Source of the DNA: Spirosoma fluviale
Lineage (GTDB): Bacteria; Bacteroidota; Bacteroidia; Cytophagales; Spirosomataceae
Direction: 5' to 3'
DNA length: 64,000 nucleotides
NCBI RefSeq assembly: GCF_900230225.1
Contig: NZ_OCNH01000001.1
Coordinates: forward strand, 2,170,001-2,234,000
Below the pieces are notes generated by a model that searched no databases, was not told the origin of the DNA, and worked only from the letters and a program-made list of their open reading frames with translations. Position numbers and translations under genes: made by a program. Positions 9,471-17,401 of the stretch are shown here, piece after piece; positions within the stretch are counted from its first letter, which is position 1; each line of letters opens with the position of its first letter.

Positions 9471-10154
9471 ATGAAAACTATTTTACGTTACTGCCTGATC
9501 TATTGGCTTTTAGCTTACTCTTATTCAACCGTTGCTCAAACTGTTTATGCGGGCGAAACCACGGTCGATAAGGCAAAACTACCCGGCCTGTATTTAACCC
9601 TTCAGGGCGATGGCAAACAGATTGAAAAAGACTGGGAAACCAAACTTCAAACATTTGGTCGCACTACGTCGTCCAGAGGTACGTACCGGGTAACCAATGC
9701 CAGCATCCCCTCGATCTCATCTGAGCCAATTAATCTGGTCAGTACGGTTAAAACAACACGTACCGCGGCCACTATTTTTGCTTCCTTCGATCTTGGCAAC
9801 GGCAATTTTGTAACGACTGGCGGTACAGGGTACACGGCTGCGGAAGCACTCTTAAAAGAGTTTTCGAATAACTCCCTATATGGACAAGAGGTTCGACTGG
9901 CAGAAAGTAGCTTCGATGAAGCCCAGAAGAATCACCAGAAGCTGGTTCGAAACGGGGAGCGTCTTGTGCGTGAAGTCGAACAGAACGAGAAAGAAAAGGA
10001 ACGGCTGTTGAAACGTATTGACGATAATGCCAAACAACTCGAACAGTTGAACAAAGACATGGTAACAAACAAAACTGAGCAGGAAACGGCTCTTGTGGAG
10101 TTGGAAAACCGCAAAAAGAACGTTGAAGCAGTTAAGTCCAAGAAGATCAATTAA
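9471..10154 (+). CDS. Secreted coiled-coil protein of unknown function
   Basis: I do not recognise this 227-aa protein. It has a signal peptide (ILRYCLIYWLLAYSYSTVAQ). Residues ~25-125 are a small globular domain rich in Thr/Gly (TYRVTNASIPSISSEPINLV). From about residue 140 to the end there is a long charged coiled coil (EVEQNEKEKERLLKRIDDNAKQ and following heptads) ending in lysines. It probably acts in the periplasm. It follows the methyltransferase gene by 59 bases but need not share its role. Confidence 0.7.
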   Translation: MKTILRYCLIYWLLAYSYSTVAQTVYAGETTVDKAKLPGLYLTLQGDGKQIEKDWETKLQTFGRTTSSRGTYRVTNASIPSISSEPINLVSTVKTTRTAATIFASFDLGNGNFVTTGGTGYTAAEALLKEFSNNSLYGQEVRLAESSFDEAQKNHQKLVRNGERLVREVEQNEKEKERLLKRIDDNAKQLEQLNKDMVTNKTEQETALVELENRKKNVEAVKSKKIN

Positions 10155-10382
10155 GGTAAACACTATGTCTACACCTCCCGTTCTATAGCCTTGTTTGTAA
10201 GGCAGACAGCTACAAAGTGGGTAGTTTATAAAATATTTTAAATTTAACACCAAATTTAGCCCCTTTTTGCCAACAATCTGCCTACGCAAGACGTTGGAGT
10301 ACATTAGAAGGCAGGAGACTGTCTTCTTAGGGGTCGCTTAAGTATCTAATTTGAGTGATTCCTAGGTGTGGATAGATAGCGG

Positions 10383-10416
10383 AAAGCCCGGTTACCTTGT
10401 GGCCGGGCTTTTTTTA
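10383..10416 (+). terminator. Rho-independent terminator
   Basis: The GC-rich arms AAAGCCCGG and CCGGGCTTT pair around an 11-base loop and run straight into a T-tract. This is the clearest intrinsic terminator in the window. It lies well downstream of the coiled-coil gene (stop at 10154), which suggests a transcript with a long 3' part or a separate small RNA. Confidence 0.75.
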
Positions 10417-10518
10417 TACATATCAGCCAAAGGCTTTACACGCATTGGCTGACTATGCAAGTAGTTTTAAACTTTAATAGCCTTCTTGTCCTATTATTAT
10501 AAATGGTATAGGGAATCA

Positions 10519-10547
10519 ACCGCCCAGCTGCAATGTGGCTGGGCGGT
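10519..10547. terminator. Stem-loop, possible terminator
   Basis: Ten-base perfect GC-rich arms (10519-10528 and 10538-10547) surround a 9-base loop. Only TCTTGTT follows rather than a full T-run, so termination is possible but not certain. Confidence 0.4.
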
Positions 10548-10699
10548 CTTGTTACTAGTCAACTAGTTGTGCGACCACATACTCAGCTAAACATTCCTTT
10601 TTTGCAAACCAGTTGCTCGGTCAGTCCAGCCTATCGGCAAATAGCCGTATATTCGCTTCGTAAGCAACTTTCAGTTAATCGTCAATTGAACGGATCAGT

Positions 10700-11098
10700 A
10701 TGAAAATTTTCTGCATTGCGTTTGCTGTGCTCGTAACCTTTTCCAGCCCGGCACCCGCACAGACAAAGCCGGTCGAAAATGAAAAGTTTGTGCTCCTGAA
10801 CAATGGAGCCACCATCGGCATGATCATCAAGTCGGTCATTAAGGCCGACAAGCAACGACTCAAACTAACCGATCAACAAGAGCCTAAAGCCAAAGAAATT
10901 ATTACGAACGCCGTTGTCAACTTTAATGACGGCGTGAAAAAGCTGAAGGCCTCCGGACTGACGAATAAAAAACTACGGGCGCTGGCCGTTGTTGTCGAAA
11001 CGAATAAAGTACTTGCTTACAAAGCGATACTAACGCCAGCCCAATACGCTATTCTGGCCGCCGGACATAAAAAGATCTATCCGGAAAGTAAGGTTTAA
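10700..11098 (+). CDS. Small secreted protein, weakly Spy/CpxP-like
   Basis: A 132-aa protein with signal peptide MKIFCIAFAVLVTFSSPAPAQ. The mature part is helical and lysine-rich. It carries a LTDQQEPKAKEI segment near residue 55 and LTPAQYAIL near residue 112, which resemble the paired LTxxQ motifs of periplasmic Spy/CpxP-like proteins. No Cys or obvious catalytic residues are present. The family link is weak; a periplasmic helical protein of unknown function is the safe reading. Confidence 0.6.
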   Translation: MKIFCIAFAVLVTFSSPAPAQTKPVENEKFVLLNNGATIGMIIKSVIKADKQRLKLTDQQEPKAKEIITNAVVNFNDGVKKLKASGLTNKKLRALAVVVETNKVLAYKAILTPAQYAILAAGHKKIYPESKV

Positions 11099-11139
11099 CG
11101 ACAACCTGACCCAATCCTCCACGCAAACGATGCTGAGCT

Positions 11140-11427
11140 ATGAACACCATACTCCTACTCATTGGCCTATTGCTGCTTTTCGCCTGGTACATACGGGACA
11201 GAGTTCTTGAGAGAAAGAGTAAATCGCCCGCACCGGGCGACTATTGGGGGGTTGTCCTGAAACGACCAACCTGTGAGCTCCAGGACGAGCAGTTAATCAA
11301 TGACAACGTTCAACTGACTGCCAACCCAACAAAGGAGAACTTGCCAGGCCGGTTGTATTACGGAATTCCGGGTCGGAGTTTCAAAGGCTATATCTGGAAT
11401 GGCCGCATCATCACCGGCAGAAAATGA
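11140..11427 (+). CDS. Small membrane-anchored hypothetical protein
   Basis: A 95-aa protein with one N-terminal hydrophobic helix (MNTILLLIGLLLLFAWYIRD) followed by a basic stretch and a soluble tail (GDYWGVVLKRPTCEL to GYIWNGRIITGRK). This topology suggests a single-pass inner-membrane protein with the tail in the cytoplasm. No family was recognised. It lies 41 bases after the small secreted protein on the same strand and could share its transcript. Confidence 0.5.
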   Translation: MNTILLLIGLLLLFAWYIRDRVLERKSKSPAPGDYWGVVLKRPTCELQDEQLINDNVQLTANPTKENLPGRLYYGIPGRSFKGYIWNGRIITGRK

Positions 11428-11550
11428 ACGCTTTCCAACGCGTTCATTAGAGCAAGCAGGGGTGTCGTCAATATCCGTAAGGCATCTTCAATGACCTGAA
11501 ATTAATACACATTAACGTGAATGATGGTGGTAACCAAGTTATCGATCCTG

Positions 11551-11673
11551 TTAGACTACTTTTAAAGATTCAGGCTCACTGGCGCGTACTTTAGCGGGTA
11601 ACTCTTTCAAAACAGCGATTGCTTCTATTTCATTGCCCGGTGCAATATACCATTTTGAAAGGATGGGGTACAT
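11551..11673 (-). pseudogene. Stub of an antibiotic-biosynthesis-monooxygenase-like gene
   Basis: The frame encodes 40 residues starting MYPILSKWYIAPGNEIEAIA and ends at TAA (11551-11553). The start resembles the N-terminus of ABM-fold (quinol-monooxygenase-like) proteins, which normally run to about 100 residues, so the C-terminal part appears lost after about residue 36. No continuation in other frames could be seen downstream. It begins 11 bases after the stop of the ferritin-like gene on the same strand and was probably the last gene of that cluster. It may be a broken gene or, less likely, a true micro-protein. Confidence 0.5.
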
Positions 11674-11684
11674 GATTTTTAGGG

Positions 11685-12821
11685 TCAAACATTTTTGTAA
11701 AACTCAAATGTAGGACCCGCCATAAGGCCATCTTTATAGGGAATATTCATGAGCTGTATCGCCTTATATTTAAGTTGGTACATTAAACCAATACCTTTCA
11801 TTAACTGATCCGGCTGACCGTTGCAGGCATCATGAATATTATCCAGCAATGTGGAGTAGGTTTCGTTGAAGGACTGGGCCAATGCCATGAGCTCAGGCCG
11901 ATCTTCAAAGTCTCGCATGGTTGGATTTAGCTTCATGTTATGAACAGCCTCCCAGTCAACAGGCAGCTTGTCGCCTGTGGGGCCTTCCTTTGGTGTATCC
12001 TCTATATTATAATACTGTTCGCATAGTAGTTCATTAAATCTAAAATAGTGGGCGTATTCAAAGTCTTCGCCAAACAGTTTTTCGTCACTATCGTCGATCG
12101 TACCGTCAATGCCCTCTCCCTGCCCAACAATCTCTTCAATGGCCAGTCGTGCGTCCTCGATACAATAAATGGGAACAATCTGACCACCACCGCCATAATA
12201 ATGTTCGGTGGTAATTTGCCTCTTTTTCTGGCTTGCATCCTGACTAAAAATTCCGCCTGGTGTATGCTCATTTACGTATTCTATTCCCAGCATCAGTGCC
12301 GAATAAAACTGCCCGATTGTACTATACCCTTTCACTTTGGGCTTGACTGGCGACGGTGCCGGTTTTTCAATCTGCAAAAAGACTTTAATTGTCGGTTTAG
12401 AGAAGGGGGCAAGATCTATTTTAAAAGACTTATCACTATTTGGTAAGTATGCCGGGTACGTCGGAATCAAACACTTCGCATTGATTTTAGGCTCTCCGCC
12501 AATGGCGTTTAACAGATTAGCCGCCAGAATCATATGCAACATTTCCTCCACCACCACACTCCGGATGATGGCCGTTGCTACTCGGTTTGAATTTTCCTTG
12601 ATGGAGTATAGCGCACAGAGATAGGGTGGAATAGTGGAGTGTTCGAGTTCTATAGCCGTTTGAAGCGCGCTTTTCAGCTCATCCAGTGTTTTAATTGGGC
12701 CAGCGGTTTGGCCCTTTTTAATAGAATGATCCGGATTAGCGTTATGGGTTGCCCTTTTAATTAGTTTATGACGCTTTGCATTATTTGTTTGTGCGAATAT
12801 TTGTGCGATTTTCGGTTTCAT
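11685..12821 (-). CDS. Ferritin-like protein, VioB/RebD iminophenylpyruvate dimer synthase type
   Basis: About 378 aa from the ATG at 12821 (MKPKIAQIFAQTNNAK); the frame is open to 12863. The central block TAIELEHSTIPPYLCALYSI and VVVEEMLHMILAANLLNAIGG has the metal-ligand pattern (E...EH and E..H) of the ferritin-like domain found in VioB/RebD-related proteins. Those enzymes couple amino-acid-derived imines in bisindole pathways, but many homologues are of unknown function. The start overlaps the end of the truncated GMC frame by about 40 bases, indicating translational coupling. Its partners are damaged (GMC, ADC, ABM), so its present function is uncertain although the frame itself is intact. 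Confidence 0.75.
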   Translation of the reverse strand: MKPKIAQIFAQTNNAKRHKLIKRATHNANPDHSIKKGQTAGPIKTLDELKSALQTAIELEHSTIPPYLCALYSIKENSNRVATAIIRSVVVEEMLHMILAANLLNAIGGEPKINAKCLIPTYPAYLPNSDKSFKIDLAPFSKPTIKVFLQIEKPAPSPVKPKVKGYSTIGQFYSALMLGIEYVNEHTPGGIFSQDASQKKRQITTEHYYGGGGQIVPIYCIEDARLAIEEIVGQGEGIDGTIDDSDEKLFGEDFEYAHYFRFNELLCEQYYNIEDTPKEGPTGDKLPVDWEAVHNMKLNPTMRDFEDRPELMALAQSFNETYSTLLDNIHDACNGQPDQLMKGIGLMYQLKYKAIQLMNIPYKDGLMAGPTFEFYKNV

Positions 12822-14016
12822 GATGTGAAGTTTGAAGTAGAGTAAGGAGCGATTCTGCGGCACGAAAGGTAAGAGCGGCCATCGTTAGAGTCGGGTTTGA
12901 TGTGCCTAGTGTGGGCATGTTTCCACACCCCACTAAAAATAAATTAGGGTGATCCCAACTGCGTTGCTCTTTATCGACAACGGAGTCTTCTTTTGTTGCC
13001 CCCATTCGGTGTGTTCCAACAATATGACCCGCCCCTCTGTACGTGTAGCCTTTGCCTTTGTAGACGGTATAGCCTGGATCTTTGACCGGGTCATATACCG
13101 TATGGTCTTCAATTTCGTTGGCGTCGAAGATCTGGTCGGACACTATCTTGGCTGCTTCAAAAGCTTTGAGCATATACTCACCCACATTATAATGAACAAC
13201 GGGCCTGTAATTGCCAATGGCGTCGAGATAGGCAGGGTCAATCGTGACCCGGTTGTCTGGATCCGGCGTTTGTTCTACTTCAAAATGAAGTAAAAATTGG
13301 CGTGTTACCGTATTATTCAAGCGTTGTCGTAATGCTTTGCCAAACAGGCCCTCACCGAGGGCGTTGTTCAAATCGGCACCTGGTGAAAACACAGGCCAGC
13401 TCCAGCCCCAATTGTCAAAAGGGGAAATCCAGGCGGCATGTTCTTTCCGGAATTCACCGTTTCGGAACGTTGGAATATTGGACGTTGATCCGGGACCCCG
13501 ATAAGGATAAACCTTTTCCTTGGTCAATCCCCAGGTCAGCATAACCAGGTGGTCCATCAGGTTACGGCCAACCTGATCGCTGGAGTTGGCTATGTCAGAT
13601 GCCAGTAAAAGCTTAGCATTCTCTATAGCACTGGCAGCCAGCACATAATACCGACCCTTAGCCACTTTAGTGGTGTAGTTGGGGGAGTCTTTATACTGGT
13701 ATTGTTTGTATTCAATGCCTGTTATCTCACCATTGCTTTTATCGGCCAACACTCTGTATGCAACAGCCTGATTAACTATCGTTAATTTCTTTAAATGCTC
13801 TTTAGGGGAATCCTTATCAAGGGCTCTTTTAAGTGTTTTGAGCGCATTATATTTAGCCTGCACAGGGCAGATCGGGACACAACTCGCGTTGCCTTCGCAG
13901 CGTTCACCGGTTGTGGGGTCCCATAACGAGCCAGTGGGTCTATAGTTTATTCCAGCTTTAGCTTGGACAAGCCGTCCGCCAGCTGCGGCTGTAACTGACG
14001 AACATCGGCCACACAA
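12781..14016 (-). pseudogene. GMC oxidoreductase lacking its FAD-binding N-terminus
   Basis: The open frame gives a GMC C-terminal part: CEGNASCVPICPVQAKYNAL, YYVLAASAIENAKLLLAS, the substrate-binding block and the end motif HIVGTHRMGA...NLFLVGCGNMPTLGTSNPTLTMAALTFRAA. The N-terminal Rossmann fold with its GxGxxG dinucleotide motif, some 150-200 residues in intact members, is absent. The frame opens with a TTG inside the neighbouring gene; about the first 23 residues are only that gene read in another frame. Real similarity starts near INYRPTGSLWDP (about 13950). The likely cause is a deletion joining this gene to the ADC-like gene. Without the FAD site it should not be catalytic. Confidence 0.75.
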
Positions 14017-14540
14017 GTAAATATCGCTTTGGCCGGATCAACAGGGTCGTTACAGGTAACGGTCCACGTTGTTGCATCGGGTACATTCAGCGAGGGAATA
14101 CTGGTGGCAAAGGTGGTTTTGAATTTTGGTTCGCCAAACAGTTGAATACCCGCTTGTATGGCGGTATCACTGTCGCAGGGTACCCATACCCGATGGTGGC
14201 CCATTAATTTGGTTTGTTCCTCCCCCCGCAGATACTGTTCAGCTGTAACGAAGGCAACGTTCTTTGCCTGCGATTTAGGGTAGCAGACAATGTTCAGCTC
14301 TATTTCCTGCGTATTACTTGACCCATTCGGAAACTGGCCAGTATACTGCTGATAGTTAAAGCTTACCATGGCTTTTCCGTCGAAGTCCGCTGCCCGTAAA
14401 CCAGTGCCGGAAAGATACTTAATGACACTGGCCTGTTCTACCAGGAAAGCAACCTCAATATTGAACAAGGTGGCGTAGTAAAACGGCAGGCCAAAGCCGG
14501 TCGGTATTGGTGGCAAACTATGTTTATTCGATGTTTTCAT
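13947..14540 (-). pseudogene. Acetoacetate-decarboxylase-like protein, 3'-truncated
   Basis: The 197 codons resemble the acetoacetate decarboxylase (ADC) fold: GFGLPFYYATLFNIEVAFLV, VSFNYQQYTG, ELNIVCYPK, LMGHHRVWVPCDSDTAIQAGIQLFGEPKFK. Family members generally continue well beyond this point. Here the frame ends at a TAA (13947-13949) that appears just where GMC-like sequence begins, so the C-terminal part was probably lost in the same deletion that removed the GMC N-terminus. Whether the stub folds is unknown. The start ATG at 14540 is well placed. It lies 132 bases downstream of the CXXCH protein gene. Confidence 0.65.
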
Positions 14541-14672
14541 TACCTGACTTATTGATGTGGTTCGTGTTCGAAAATTTCAGTTAAATGGTACTTTATGCCA
14601 ACGATGTTGCCTTTCAGGCACCGTGGGTTGCCTCATGCTGACTCATTTGGATACGCTAAATTCCTCTCTGAC

Positions 14673-16070
14673 TTATTGGTTTCTGCGAATAGTATACACA
14701 GCCTTGCCTTTAAAGCCGGGCTTACCTGACCTCAACATAAGCGCAGAAGGACGCTGGTTCTTAAGAGAATCTGTATGCTGACTGGCAAACAGACCGTTCT
14801 GTTTCATTTTCCAGGTGTCGAAATTTTGCAGCGCATCGGCCAGCTGGAGGCTAAAATCCGTTGATTTAACCCCAACCATTGTATCAGGGGAATTCAAGCC
14901 CGAAAAAACGGTGGCACATTTAGTATTTTGAAACCAAAGCATCCATCTCTTAGACGACTCAACAATTATAGTATCCTTCGGAAAAAAGAGTGGATTGAGA
15001 GGAGACTTGGCCGGGTACTGAGCCGTTGCGTGGCAACTTAAGCACGAACTTTTGGGGTTATCGACCGGGCCATTCAGTCGGCCATTCCAGCCTAAGTGAG
15101 TAGCTGGCAGTTCTGCCGTATCCGGATTAATAACGGTCTCCTTTAGTTCTGGGTTGATTCGTGTTACCTTCGGCTTTGCGTTGGTAAACTTATTATCGGT
15201 AATGTCTGGGTCATTACCCCACATGAGGCCAACAGGAACTAGATTTTCCCATTTGTTGGCTTTATTCAGCTTCCCATTATATTGAAATGTACCAGCAATC
15301 CATCCTGTAGGCGCCTTACTATCACGTACCAGAATATCCATCTGAATAAGAGCAACTTCCGTTACAGCCCGTACTGGTGATTTGTAAACTGGCGACACAA
15401 ACGCTTTCCACCAAAGTCCATTAGCCAAAGAAGGCACCTCAGCAGCGGCCTTTTCCTTTGGAATAGAAGCGAATAGGAGCTTAAATAATACAGCGCCCTC
15501 TTTAAATCCACCCTTGGGGCCCGTCGTAACCGAAGCGTCTGGGTTATCATGATCTTTCCAGACCTTACCAATGGTGTAGCCGCCTATTTCATTATAGAAT
15601 CCAACTGCCCAGGCACCTGCCGAATCGGTTGTTTGCGTAGGTGCTAACTGGAGTGGCTGAATAGGGGCTTCTTTCGTTAATCCATGGATCCCTTCCCGGC
15701 CATGACCATCAAAGTCCCAATGCTGCCAGGGCATATGGTACCATTTTCTGACGACGTTGTTCTCTACCCGAAAGTCGATACCGGTATTACCTTCAAAACA
15801 ATAATCCCGAACCTGAAGCATGTATGTTCTCCAGTCCTTCTTGAAATCAGTTTTAAAAAAGGCGGGTAGCGGGCCCGCTGGCAGTGTTGTTGGATAGTCC
15901 TGGCTGAGCTTGAAGAGGGTACCTGAATAGTCGTTAGGTAAGAATCCATAGTCGGGAAAGCGCTCTTGAGGATCAACAGCTTTGGTATCTGTTGAACTCG
16001 TAAACGAATAAAATTGAACCGACAACAGGCAAAGGACGGATAGAATAATCAGGAGGGCAATATTCTTCAT
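14673..16070 (-). CDS. Secreted one-CXXCH heme-type protein of unknown function
   Basis: About 465 aa from the ATG at 16070; the frame extends to 16172, but the signal peptide MKNIALLIILSVLCLLSVQFYSF marks the true start. The protein carries one c-type heme motif (SCLSCHATAQYP, in the last third). Other conspicuous blocks are YHMPWQHWDFDGHGREGIHGLTKEAP and GAWAVGFYNEIGGYTIGKVW. I recognise this as a recurring but uncharacterised secreted cytochrome-like type, not a named family. It should be periplasmic. As first gene of the ferritin-like/GMC/ADC cluster it could have served as electron acceptor for the GMC enzyme; this is inference. Confidence 0.7.
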   Translation of the reverse strand: MKNIALLIILSVLCLLSVQFYSFTSSTDTKAVDPQERFPDYGFLPNDYSGTLFKLSQDYPTTLPAGPLPAFFKTDFKKDWRTYMLQVRDYCFEGNTGIDFRVENNVVRKWYHMPWQHWDFDGHGREGIHGLTKEAPIQPLQLAPTQTTDSAGAWAVGFYNEIGGYTIGKVWKDHDNPDASVTTGPKGGFKEGAVLFKLLFASIPKEKAAAEVPSLANGLWWKAFVSPVYKSPVRAVTEVALIQMDILVRDSKAPTGWIAGTFQYNGKLNKANKWENLVPVGLMWGNDPDITDNKFTNAKPKVTRINPELKETVINPDTAELPATHLGWNGRLNGPVDNPKSSCLSCHATAQYPAKSPLNPLFFPKDTIIVESSKRWMLWFQNTKCATVFSGLNSPDTMVGVKSTDFSLQLADALQNFDTWKMKQNGLFASQHTDSLKNQRPSALMLRSGKPGFKGKAVYTIRRNQ

Positions 16071-16670
16071 GGTAAAATAGACGTTTGGTGTGATTGGCTG
16101 GGAAAAATTCGGAATACTTACTGGTAGGTATTGGGTTGCTTTGACACGTTGCCATTCGATAACGATGGCCATATACGTTCAGGACGCAGGTCCATTATTC
16201 AGAGTATGATCCGGTAGCATTTCTGGCCGGGCTCATGACCGCTTACCTGTGCATCAGCGTTTCAATGAGTTAATCGGCAAACAAGCAGTACTAGGGTTGC
16301 TTAGTGAAGAACAAAAAAGAAGTAGTTCATCGACAACCATTAATAGCTGTTTATTGAGTCAAATGTCGGCTGTTAGCCTTGAGCGCACGTTTAAATTTGG
16401 GACATATTCTTTCGTATTTGAGACATTAGCCGGTTTAACCAGTAAACTGTAATCTCGATGGCTTCGTGGGTTTTCGACTGAAGAGACTATCCCCTTCTTT
16501 TTGATACACTTTTCAGTATCACTCCGACTTAAGGGGTTGCATGGATAGTATAGTAATCCCGCCAGTCGCTCCCCCGTAGCTCATCGATAACGGTAGCTGA
16601 GTGATAAACAGTTGAAAGTTGTTCGGGATAATGCCTATATTTCCAGACCTTGTTCTAAAGTCTGTTTTCT
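16071..16670. other. Gene-free 600-base region
   Basis: This holds the shared upstream region of the minus-strand CXXCH gene and the plus-strand DJ-1-like gene. A 67-codon plus-strand frame at 16249-16452 has unconvincing composition (Ser-run, no recognisable fold). A TTG followed 21 bases later by TATATTTC, close to the Bacteroidota promoter pattern, sits just before the DJ-1-like gene. Nothing else was identified. Confidence 0.4.
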
Positions 16671-17240
16671 ATGAATCGCAAAATATTGATCGTTACCGGC
16701 GATGGTGGCGAAAGTTACGAAACCCTCTACGCCGTTCACCGCTTTCAGGAAGAGGGCGACTTAACACTCATTGCCGCTCCCACCAAACGGCGACTCAATC
16801 TGGTTATGCATGATTTCGAACCGGGCTGGGATACCTACATTGAGCGGCCTGGTTATTGTCTGGCCTCAGACCTGACCATACAGGAGGTAGTCGTTGAGGA
16901 GTACGATGCGATTTTGTTGCTGGGTGGCCGCGCGCCCGAATACCTGCGTAACCATGCCGCTCTACTGGAGATCGTCCGTGAATTTGACCGACAGGGTAAA
17001 TGGGTCTTTGCCATCTGCCACGGTATCCAGATTTTGGTCACGGCTGGTCTGGCTACCAATCGAACGCTGACGGCTTATGAGCATGTACGCACTGAAATTG
17101 AAATGGGCGGTGGCACGTATTCTACCCAACAAGCGGTACGCGACAGAAACATAGTCACGGGCCAGACCTGGCAATCGCACCCCGAATTTTATCGGGAGGT
17201 ATTTGCCTGCCTCAACGAAGCGCAACCGGTGGAAAAGTAA
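16671..17240 (+). CDS. DJ-1/PfpI family protein
   Basis: A 189-aa cytoplasmic protein with the class I glutamine-amidotransferase-like fold: KILIVTGDGGESYETLYAVHR at the start, DAILLLGGRAPEYLR, and the nucleophile elbow AICHGIQIL with Cys116-His117. The C-terminus carries NIVTGQTWQSHPEF. Members act as proteases, deglycases or chaperones; the precise reaction is not predictable. The length is normal for the family and the ATG at 16671 fits. It converges with murF-alr and is followed by a long inverted repeat. Confidence 0.85.
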   Translation: MNRKILIVTGDGGESYETLYAVHRFQEEGDLTLIAAPTKRRLNLVMHDFEPGWDTYIERPGYCLASDLTIQEVVVEEYDAILLLGGRAPEYLRNHAALLEIVREFDRQGKWVFAICHGIQILVTAGLATNRTLTAYEHVRTEIEMGGGTYSTQQAVRDRNIVTGQTWQSHPEFYREVFACLNEAQPVEK

Positions 17241-17288
17241 AGAAGAGTTGAGGATTTTACTGGACGATTGTTTACTATCTGTCAACGA

Positions 17289-17401
17289 CTAACATGAGTC
17301 ATCCCGAATTTTAGTCGTTGACTATGCCGAGCCACTAGCCAAAAGCCTAACGCAAGGTATATTTGGCAGCCCAGGCTAAAATTCGGGATGATTCCTGTTA
17401 G
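17289..17401. repeat. 26-bp inverted repeat with 61-base loop between convergent genes
   Basis: Arms 17289-17314 and 17376-17401 match over 26 bases with two mismatches; the inner 16 bases are perfect (core TCATCCCGAATTTTAG). The right arm overlaps the stop codon of murF-alr. The large loop is unusual for a terminator and could mark a small inverted-repeat element. Confidence 0.65.

Larger units (their letters stand above)
10155..10699. other. Intergenic region with several hairpins, no gene seen
   Basis: A 545-base gap with no convincing ORF. It holds a hairpin at 10306-10327 (9-bp arms, one mismatch), a rho-independent terminator at 10383-10416 and a third hairpin at 10519-10547. Three stem-loops in 250 bases leave room for a small untranslated RNA, but nothing matches an RNA family I know. 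Confidence 0.45.

Noticed and set aside
13947..14016. Programmed frameshift joining ADC-like and GMC frames into one protein
   Set aside because: No slippery motif was seen and both parts lack essential domains at the junction; a deletion explains it better.
16249..16452. 67-codon plus-strand frame before the DJ-1-like gene
   Set aside because: Low-complexity serine run and no fold signal; probably random.
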